From positions 1 to 46,857 of the forward strand of contig JAUNKJ010000001.1 in assembly GCA_030532785.1 (NCBI GenBank): DNA of 46,857 bases, given 5' to 3'. This document shows positions 41,416 through 46,857 of this stretch, piece after piece (the first letter of the stretch is position 1; each line of letters starts with the position of its first letter). The DNA is from Cardiobacteriaceae bacterium. GTDB taxonomy: Bacteria > Pseudomonadota > Gammaproteobacteria > Cardiobacteriales > Cardiobacteriaceae. The notes under the pieces are model-generated. The model was not told the DNA's origin. It saw only the letters and a list, made by a program, of their open reading frames with translations, and ran no database searches. Position numbers and translations under genes: made by a program.

Positions 41416-42714
41416 ATGAATAGTACGCATCCCCCCGCCCAACCACAAGCCGCGCTGCCTTGGTATTACGCCCCTCTCCTCGCCCTCCTCCTCCCCATCG
41501 CCCTCCTCCGCCTCCTGTGGAAATCGCGGAAAAACCCCGCCTACCGCCAACACATCGGCGAACGCCTCGCCCGCCGCCTCCCCGCCCCCCAACCCGACAC
41601 CCTCTGGGCGCACACCGTCTCCGTCGGCGAATTCCTCGCCATCCGCCCCCTGCTCACCGCCTGGCTCGCCGACAACCCCACCGCCCACCTCCTCCTCACC
41701 ACCACCACCCCCACCGGCCGCGCCCAACTCCAACGCCTGCAAAACCAACACCCCGCACGCATCACCATCCGCTACCTCCCCTACGACCTCCCCGCCTTCA
41801 TCCGCCGCTTCCTCCGCCACACCCAACCCCGCGCCATCATCCTCATGGAAACCGAAATCTGGCCAGCCCTCATCAGCGAAGCCGCCAAGAAAAACATCCC
41901 CGTCCTCCTCACCAACGCCCGCCTCTCCGCCCGCTCCCTGCGCCGCTACCGCCGCTTCGCGCAACCGCTCCTCGCCCCCCTCCTCGACCACCTCCACATC
42001 AACGCGCAAACCCGCGACGACGCCCGCCGCTTCCGCCACCTCGGCTTCCGCCACATCCGCACCACCCCCAGCCTCAAATACCTCCCCCCCGCCGCCGCCG
42101 AAGCCGCCCCCTTCCCTGCCGCCCACCCCATCATCCTCGCCGCCAGCACCCACGACAGCGAAGAAACCGCCATCCTCACCGCCTACCAAACCCTGCGCCG
42201 CAGCCACCCCGACGCCCGCCTCATCCTCGCCCCGCGCCACCCCGAACGCCGCGACAACGTCTGCGCCGTCATCCGCGCCGCCGGCCTCCGCCCCATCCTG
42301 CGCAGCCAACACCCGCAACCCACACACCCCGACGACATCTACCTCATCGACACCCTCGGCGAACTTCCCGCCTACTTCGCCCGCGCCGACCTCGCCTACA
42401 TCGGCGGCACCCTCATCAACCGCGGCGGCCACAACCTCCTCGAACCCCTGCACGCCCGCACCCCCGTCATCTACGGATTCTCCACCTACAACTTCGCCCA
42501 CATCGCCCGCGAACTGCGCCAGCAACCCTTCGCCCGGCAAATACAAAACGCCGACCAACTCGCCGCCGCCATGCAAAGCCTCCTCGCTACCGACCCCCAC
42601 ACCCTGCGCACCGCCATCGACCACCACCTCGCCCCCTACGAAAACCTCCTCGCGCAACACCTCAACATCATCAACCAAATATTTCACAAAAATAGTGATT
42701 TTTTATCATCATGA
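41416..42714 (+). CDS. waaA: 3-deoxy-D-manno-octulosonic acid (Kdo) transferase
   Basis: 432 residues (E. coli 425). It adds Kdo to lipid IVA at the inner membrane during lipid A assembly. An N-terminal membrane segment (LLALLLPIALLRLL) is followed by RKNPAYRQHIGERL, SVGEFLAIRPLL with the catalytic glutamate, METEIWPALI, and the nucleotide-binding GGTLINRGGHNLLEP. The start at 41416 suits the family length; ATG at 41383 in frame is the alternative, and neither has a ribosome site. Third positions are overwhelmingly C. The last 8 or so codons and the stop lie within repeat R2. Confidence 0.93.
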   Translation: MNSTHPPAQPQAALPWYYAPLLALLLPIALLRLLWKSRKNPAYRQHIGERLARRLPAPQPDTLWAHTVSVGEFLAIRPLLTAWLADNPTAHLLLTTTTPTGRAQLQRLQNQHPARITIRYLPYDLPAFIRRFLRHTQPRAIILMETEIWPALISEAAKKNIPVLLTNARLSARSLRRYRRFAQPLLAPLLDHLHINAQTRDDARRFRHLGFRHIRTTPSLKYLPPAAAEAAPFPAAHPIILAASTHDSEETAILTAYQTLRRSHPDARLILAPRHPERRDNVCAVIRAAGLRPILRSQHPQPTHPDDIYLIDTLGELPAYFARADLAYIGGTLINRGGHNLLEPLHARTPVIYGFSTYNFAHIARELRQQPFARQIQNADQLAAAMQSLLATDPHTLRTAIDHHLAPYENLLAQHLNIINQIFHKNSDFLSS

Positions 42715-42776
42715 AGCGCTTGTCATGATAAATTTTCTCGCAACAAGCGCTTTATCATGAGAAAATTTCTCACCAC
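42691..42776. repeat. AAGCGCTT palindromic repeat, double copy R2
   Basis: Two cores, AAGCGCTT at 42714-42721 and 42745-42752. The first is centred in a near-palindrome (TTTATCATCATGAAGCGC / TTGTCATGATAAA). Between the cores is AAATTTTCTCGCAAC, and after the second core TGAGAAAATTTCTCA (42758-42772), an odd-centre palindrome like that of R1. The left arm overlaps the 3' end of waaA. Confidence 0.75.
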
Positions 42777-42853
42777 AACCCAAAATGAGACAAATCAAGC
42801 CGTGAAACCCATCCGCGTGCCTACACTGACACACCCCCTCGCCGGAGACCCCC

Positions 42854-44002
42854 ATGCCGCGCCGCCTCATCCTCCTCCTTGCCGCCAGCGCCCTCCTCGC
42901 CCGCGCCGAACCCCTCACCCTTCTCAGCCCCGAAGAACTCGGCCAACTCTTCTTCTTTGACCCCACCCTCTCCCGCCACCAGGACATCGGCTGCTTCACC
43001 TGCCACCAACCCGCCGCCGCCTTCATCGACCTCCGCCAACACGCCGGCCAAAACATGATCTCGCAAGGCAGCGGCGGCCAACACTTCGGCATCCGCAACG
43101 CCCCCTCCATCGCCTACGCCGCCAACAGCCCGCCTTTTCATTACGACGCCACCCTTGGCCGCTACATCGGCGGCCAATTCTGGGACGGCCGCGCCAACGA
43201 CCTCGCCGAACAAATCGCAGGCCCCCTCTTCACCCACTTTGAAATGGGCATGCGCGACAGCCAACACGTCAGCGCCCGCCTCGAAAAAAACCCGCAATAC
43301 GCCGAACAACTCAAACGCCAACACGGCCAACAAGTCTTCGCCACCGTTGGCAAACCCGGCCTCGGCTACCAGGAAGCCCGCGCCTTCCGCATCCTCGCCC
43401 AATCGCTAGCCGCCTACGAACAAAGCGCGGCACTGCGCACCTACGACAGCAAATACGACCGCGCCCTCAAAGGCGAAACAAAACTCACCCCCGCAGAAGA
43501 AAGCGGCCGCGCCCTCTTCTTCGACCCCGCACGCAGCAACTGCGCATCCTGCCACGCCGCCAAAACCCCTGGCAGCGCCGAAGAACCCTTCAGCACCTAC
43601 GCCTACTACAACATCGGCGTCCCCACCAACCCCACCCTCATCCAACTCGCCGGGCGCGAACCCGACTACATCGACCACGGCCTCATGGACAACCCGCGCA
43701 CCGACGGCAACCCCGCCCTCGACGGCCAATTCCGCACCCCCAGCCTGCGCAACGTCGCCGTCACCGCCCCCTACATGCACAACGGCGTCATCCCCGACCT
43801 GCGCACCGCCATCCACCTTCACGACCACCACAATAACCCCGCGCGCCCCCAACCCTGGGGCAACCCCGAAGTCCCGCACACCATCGATGACGACGCGCTT
43901 GCCGCCCCGCCGCTTTCCGACGCCGACATCGACACCCTCATCGCCTTCCTCCGCACCCTCACCGACCGCCGCTACGAAGCCCTGCTCCCCGCACAACCGT
44001 AA
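42854..44002 (+). CDS. di-haem cytochrome c peroxidase / MauG-family protein
   Basis: 382 residues, exported to the periplasm by a signal peptide (RRLILLLAASALLARA). Two c-type haem sites are visible, Cys47-Phe-Thr-Cys50-His51 and Cys230-Ala-Ser-Cys233-His234. FWDGRANDLAEQIAGPLFTH and the distal APYMHNGVI motif with a potential methionine ligand are typical of bacterial peroxidases. It would reduce hydrogen peroxide with electrons from small cytochromes, or oxidise a partner as MauG does; the sequence does not decide. A GGAG ribosome site lies 7 bp before the ATG. Codon use is strongly C-ending, as in waaA. Confidence 0.9.
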   Translation: MPRRLILLLAASALLARAEPLTLLSPEELGQLFFFDPTLSRHQDIGCFTCHQPAAAFIDLRQHAGQNMISQGSGGQHFGIRNAPSIAYAANSPPFHYDATLGRYIGGQFWDGRANDLAEQIAGPLFTHFEMGMRDSQHVSARLEKNPQYAEQLKRQHGQQVFATVGKPGLGYQEARAFRILAQSLAAYEQSAALRTYDSKYDRALKGETKLTPAEESGRALFFDPARSNCASCHAAKTPGSAEEPFSTYAYYNIGVPTNPTLIQLAGREPDYIDHGLMDNPRTDGNPALDGQFRTPSLRNVAVTAPYMHNGVIPDLRTAIHLHDHHNNPARPQPWGNPEVPHTIDDDALAAPPLSDADIDTLIAFLRTLTDRRYEALLPAQP

Positions 44003-44024
44003 AACAGCACACAACTTTTCCCAC

Positions 44025-44082
44025 AAAAAAAGCGCTCATCGTGATTTTTACCCACGACAAGCGCTTCCCGATGATAAAAAAC
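44025..44082. repeat. AAGCGCTT palindromic repeat, copy R3
   Basis: The core AAGCGCTT is at 44059-44066, with a left arm GTGATTTTTACCCACGAC and a right arm CCCGATGATAAAAAACGA. A degenerate core AAGCGCTC is at 44030-44037. It lies between the convergent 3' ends of the peroxidase and the DUF302 gene. Confidence 0.7.
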
Positions 44083-44096
44083 GACGATTTACACCA

Positions 44097-44543
44097 TCAT
44101 TTTGCCACCACCGTCGCCCGCACCAACTTCTCCGCATTGGCGAGCGTATTCTCCACATCGGCATACGGCGTACTGCTGCGCGCCACCACCTGCTCGGCAC
44201 TGTTCAGCACCACCTGCACCTTGCCATCCACCTCCGTCACCAACACCTTCAGCGGCAACTGCAACGCCAGCGTCGGATCCTTCACCATCAATGGCGTCCC
44301 CACCTTCGGCACCCCATACACAATCACCGTCGCCGGCTGCATCTCCAGCCCCGCCTCCTTCGCCGCCGCCTGATGATCAATGCGGGCAAACAGCTTCATG
44401 CCCTTCTCGGCAAACGCGCCCTCCAGCGCCGCAATCGTCTCGGCAAAACCATACTGGCTATCCAGCACCATCGGCGCATTGTCATCGGCATGGGCAGCGC
44501 CCGCCAAAGCAGCGGCCAACAAAAACAATTTGAACTTTTTCAT
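44097..44543 (-). CDS. DUF302-family periplasmic protein
   Basis: 148 residues. The start at 44543 gives a clear signal peptide (MKKFKLFLLAAALAGAAHA); in-frame codons upstream lie in repeat R4. The mature part carries the DUF302 core: FAETIAALEGAFAEKGMKLF, ARIDHQAAAKEAGLEM and IVYGVPKVGTPLMVKDPTLA. The biochemical role of this family is not established; members are often exported and small. It lies next to the peroxidase (convergent), with no other functional hint. Confidence 0.85.
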   Translation of the reverse strand: MKKFKLFLLAAALAGAAHADDNAPMVLDSQYGFAETIAALEGAFAEKGMKLFARIDHQAAAKEAGLEMQPATVIVYGVPKVGTPLMVKDPTLALQLPLKVLVTEVDGKVQVVLNSAEQVVARSSTPYADVENTLANAEKLVRATVVAK

Positions 44544-44643
44544 ACAGATTCCTGGTTGTGAAACGGAAAATTGCGCCGCGCGTGTTATACCATGACATCT
44601 CCCCGAACACCAAAACACCCCTCTCACCCACCCAAAAAAACCA

Positions 44644-44706
44644 TAAAAATCGTTATTTTTTACCATCAAAAAGCGCTTTACCAGATAAAAATTCATTATT
44701 TTTATC
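44644..44706. repeat. AAGCGCTT palindromic repeat, copy R4
   Basis: The core AAGCGCTT is at 44671-44678, with a left arm CGTTATTTTTTACCATCAA and a right arm TACCAGATAAAAATTCATT. It lies between the DUF302 gene and the terminator of the alcohol dehydrogenase. Confidence 0.7.
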
Positions 44707-44720
44707 CTAAAAATGCAATA

Positions 44721-44749
44721 AAAAAGCCACCAAAAAATGGTGGCTTTTT
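44721..44749 (-). terminator. intrinsic terminator of the alcohol dehydrogenase gene
   Basis: AAAAAGCCACCA (44721-44732) and TGGTGGCTTTTT (44738-44749) form a perfect 12-bp stem with a 5-base A loop. Leftward, it lies 17 bp after the dehydrogenase stop and ends in a T run. Confidence 0.9.
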
Positions 44750-44766
44750 CCTCCGTTCAGGCAGCA

Positions 44767-45810
44767 TCAATGGCCGTGGCCACAGCCACACTTGCCCTTC
44801 TTCATATCCAGCACCATGCGCCCCTGAATCTTGCCGTCGTACATCTCCTGGAACACATCGCCGACCTCCTCCAGCGAACGGGTTTGCACCACCGGCACCA
44901 CGATACCGCGCGCGCCGAACTCGAACGCCTCCGCCAAATCCTGGCGCGTACCGACCAACGAGCCGACCACCTCGATGCCATCCAGCACCGTCTTCGGAAT
45001 CGACAAATCCATCGTCTCCACCGGCAAGCCGACCGCCACCACGCGGCCACCGGCACGCACGCAATCCACCGCGCTGTTGAACGCCGCCTTGGACACGGCC
45101 GTCACAACAGCCGCATGTGCCCCGCCGCCGCTCACCTCGCGGATACGCGCTGCCGCATCCTCCTTGCCTGCATTGATCACCACATCCGCGCCGGTTTCCT
45201 TGGCAAGCGCCAGTTTGTCGTCATTCAAATCCACGGCAATCACCTGCGCACCAAAGACTTTCTTCGCGTATTGCACGCCGAGATTGCCCAAACCGCCCGC
45301 GCCGTAAATCGCAATCCACTGCCCCGGACGCACCCCGGACACCTTGATCGCCTTGTAAGTGGTAACACCTGCGCAAGTAATACTGCTCGCCTGCGCCGGG
45401 TCGAGACCATCCGGCACCTTCACCGCATAATCGGCAGTCACAAGGCAATACTCCGCCATGCCGCCATCCACGGTATAACCCGCATTTTTCACACTGCGGC
45501 AAAGGGTTTCGCGCCCCGAATCGCAATACTCGCAGCGCCCGCAACTTTCAAAAAGCCAGGCAATACTCACGCGGTCGCCCACCTTCAGCGACTCCACATC
45601 GGGCGCCACCTCGCGCACAATCCCGATGCCCTCATGCCCCAACGTGCGGCCGGGCTGCTTGCCGTAATCACCGGCAGCGACATGCAAATCGGTGTGGCAC
45701 ACGCCGCAGAATTCCACTTCGACAAGCGCTTCGCCGGGGCCGACCACAGGAACCGGCTTCTCCACCACTTCCACGCCATTGCATGCCTGGTTGACGACTG
45801 CTGCTTTCAT
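44767..45810 (-). CDS. zinc-dependent alcohol dehydrogenase (AdhP type)
   Basis: 347 residues; an NAD-dependent medium-chain dehydrogenase that interconverts ethanol and other alcohols with aldehydes. Catalytic zinc ligands are in [11 protein letters not shown] and GHEGIG; the structural zinc loop is [15 protein letters not shown] (about residues 90-104). The Rossmann motif is [15 protein letters not shown]. The start at 45810 follows AAGGAG. The last nine residues, GKCGCGHGH, add two cysteines and two histidines beyond the usual end. The gene stands alone, with its own terminator. Confidence 0.92.
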   Translation of the reverse strand: MKAAVVNQACNGVEVVEKPVPVVGPGEALVEVEFCGVCHTDLHVAAGDYGKQPGRTLGHEGIGIVREVAPDVESLKVGDRVSIAWLFESCGRCEYCDSGRETLCRSVKNAGYTVDGGMAEYCLVTADYAVKVPDGLDPAQASSITCAGVTTYKAIKVSGVRPGQWIAIYGAGGLGNLGVQYAKKVFGAQVIAVDLNDDKLALAKETGADVVINAGKEDAAARIREVSGGGAHAAVVTAVSKAAFNSAVDCVRAGGRVVAVGLPVETMDLSIPKTVLDGIEVVGSLVGTRQDLAEAFEFGARGIVVPVVQTRSLEEVGDVFQEMYDGKIQGRMVLDMKKGKCGCGHGH

Positions 45811-45946
45811 AACCAACTCCTTGAAACAAAAATCATAAAATTGCCGTATCCGGCGTAGCCAGTATAGCGCCGCACGCCAGTGTTATCCCATTGCACTGAC
45901 AGCAAGCAACTGTAATCGCACATAATTTATATTTCTCAAATTTTAC

Positions 45947-46003
45947 ATGAAAATAAAGATTTTTTACCACAACAAGCGCTTCATGATGAGAAAAAATGAT
46001 TAT
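45947..46003. repeat. AAGCGCTT palindromic repeat, copy R5
   Basis: The core AAGCGCTT is at 45974-45981, with a left arm AAGATTTTTTACCACAAC and a right arm CATGATGAGAAAAAATGATT. It lies in the 259-bp gap between the divergent alcohol dehydrogenase and modA, upstream of the modA -10 box. Confidence 0.7.
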
Positions 46004-46027
46004 AAAACCACAAACATTGCAAAACGC

Positions 46028-46033
46028 TATAAT
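46028..46033 (+). promoter_or_regulatory. candidate -10 box of modA
   Basis: A perfect TATAAT lies 36 bp before the modA ATG. The -35 region is poor. Molybdate operons are usually repressed by ModE; I did not recognise a ModE site. Confidence 0.45.
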
Positions 46034-46069
46034 AACCGCGCTGCCCTGTGGCAGTTTACGGATCAACAC

Positions 46070-46816
46070 ATGAAAAAAACTGCTCTGACAATAACTTGCG
46101 CACTTGCCATCTGCTCTGCGCACGCGGCGGAAATCACCGTCTCGGCGGCGGCAAGCCTCACCGATGCCTTCACCGCCATCGCCCAAGCCTATGAAACGCA
46201 ACACCCGGACGCCAAAGTGCATTTGAACTTCGCAGGCTCCGGCGCGCTCCTGCAACAAATCGCCAACGGCGCGCCCGTTGACGTCTTCGCCAGCGCCGAC
46301 ACCGTCACCATGGACAAAGCCGAAGCATTCATCGACGCCGCGAGCCGCACCACCTTTGCCGAAAACCAACTCGTCGTCATCGTGCCCAAAGATTCGGCAT
46401 GGGCAGGCAAGGAACTGGCAGCGCTTGTCGACGATGCCGCGATCAAACGCATCGCCATTGCCAATGTGGAAAGCGTCCCCGTCGGGCGTTACAGCAAATC
46501 CGCGCTCGACAAAGCCGGGCTTTGGGAAAAACTGGGGGATAAAAACCTGCCCACGCAAAACGTGCGCCAGTCGCTCGATTACGTCGCGCGCGGCGAAGCC
46601 GATGCCGGATTCGTCTATGCCACCGACGCCGCCATCATGCCCGACAAAGTGAAAGTCGCCTTCGACGTCGCCCTCGACCAACCGCTCGCCTACCCCATCG
46701 CCGTCTTGAAAAACAGCCAGGCGGCAGAAGAAGCGCAACGCTTTGTCGGCTTCGTCAGCGGCGACGCGGGGCAGAAAGTGCTGCAAGGCTACGGCTTTAT
46801 CGCACCCAAGATGTAA
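46070..46816 (+). CDS. modA: molybdate ABC transporter, periplasmic binding protein
   Basis: 248 residues (E. coli 257). The start at 46070 gives the signal peptide KKTALTITCALAICSAHA; upstream in-frame codons fall in repeat R5. The mature protein begins EITVSAAASLTDAFTAIAQA, followed by FAGSGALLQQIANGAPVDVF, the ModA signature with the serines that bind the oxyanion. It captures molybdate (or tungstate) for ModBC, whose genes would be expected beyond the right edge but are not visible. Confidence 0.92.
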   Translation: MKKTALTITCALAICSAHAAEITVSAAASLTDAFTAIAQAYETQHPDAKVHLNFAGSGALLQQIANGAPVDVFASADTVTMDKAEAFIDAASRTTFAENQLVVIVPKDSAWAGKELAALVDDAAIKRIAIANVESVPVGRYSKSALDKAGLWEKLGDKNLPTQNVRQSLDYVARGEADAGFVYATDAAIMPDKVKVAFDVALDQPLAYPIAVLKNSQAAEEAQRFVGFVSGDAGQKVLQGYGFIAPKM

Positions 46817-46840
46817 TATTTCATCATTTTGCTATTTATA

Positions 46841-46857
46841 GTCATTTTTTACCATCA
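46841..46857. repeat. AAGCGCTT palindromic repeat, copy R6 (left arm only, cut by the window edge)
   Basis: GTCATTTTTTACCATCA at the window end matches the left arm of R4 (GTTATTTTTTACCATCA) in 16 of 17 bases. In R4 the core follows two bases later, so a core is expected just outside the window. Confidence 0.55.

Noticed and set aside
41395-42695. Two long frames (430 codons on -, 411 codons on +) through waaA
   Set aside because: Their products are low-complexity (Pro/His/Arg or Gly/Val/Asp), as expected from C-ending codons of waaA read out of frame; waaA has clear family motifs.
42691-46857. CRISPR array from the AAGCGCTT repeats
   Set aside because: Units are kilobases apart, lie between genes, vary in sequence, and have no regular spacers or cas genes.

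Overview
The window is about 47 kb of a gammaproteobacterial chromosome. The gene order tRNA-Tyr, tRNA-Gly, tRNA-Thr, tuf, tRNA-Trp, secE, nusG, rplKAJL, rpoBC, rpsL, rpsG, fusA, tuf, then S10-spc-alpha matches the contiguous Pseudomonas-type arrangement. CCA ends are encoded in all four tRNAs. Protein lengths are close to those of E. coli. The mix of host-associated amino-acid catabolism and dispersed short repeats made me think of the Cardiobacteriaceae, but that family guess is low confidence.

Region 1 (1-8285) is a hydroxyproline catabolism locus. A GntR/FCD regulator and a partial alpha-ketoglutarate semialdehyde dehydrogenase run leftward. Rightward run a DapA-family deaminase, an LDH2/MDH2-family reductase, a proline-racemase-family epimerase with both catalytic cysteines, an FAD-dependent D-amino acid dehydrogenase and an AGCS sodium symporter. 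Together they can import 4-hydroxy-L-proline, epimerise it, oxidise it, deaminate the pyrroline and oxidise the semialdehyde to 2-oxoglutarate. A perfect 20-bp palindrome sits inside the promoter between the divergent halves. A 13-codon signal-peptide stub and a nested inverted repeat lie inside the operon.

Region 2 (8286-9307) has no gene. It holds four related TATAGT-ended miniature elements, a perfect 19-bp inverted repeat bounding 441 bp, and a string of hairpins.

Region 3 (9308-40555) is about 31 kb of leftward translation and transcription genes, from the tRNA-Tyr promoter to a strong terminator after rplQ. Internal promoters are visible before tRNA-Trp/secE, before rpsL and before rpsM. 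Attenuator-like hairpins are visible between rplL and rpoB and between rpsJ and rplC. rpmJ is missing from its usual place between secY and rpsM. The two tuf genes differ by four synonymous bases near the stop codon.

Region 4 (40575-46857) holds apaH and waaA (divergent, 31 bp apart), a di-haem peroxidase, a DUF302 protein, a zinc alcohol dehydrogenase with a Cys/His tail, and modA at the right edge. Most intergenic gaps here, and one in region 1, carry a dispersed palindromic repeat built on AAGCGCTT with A/T-rich arms. It is the strongest candidate for something undescribed in the window.
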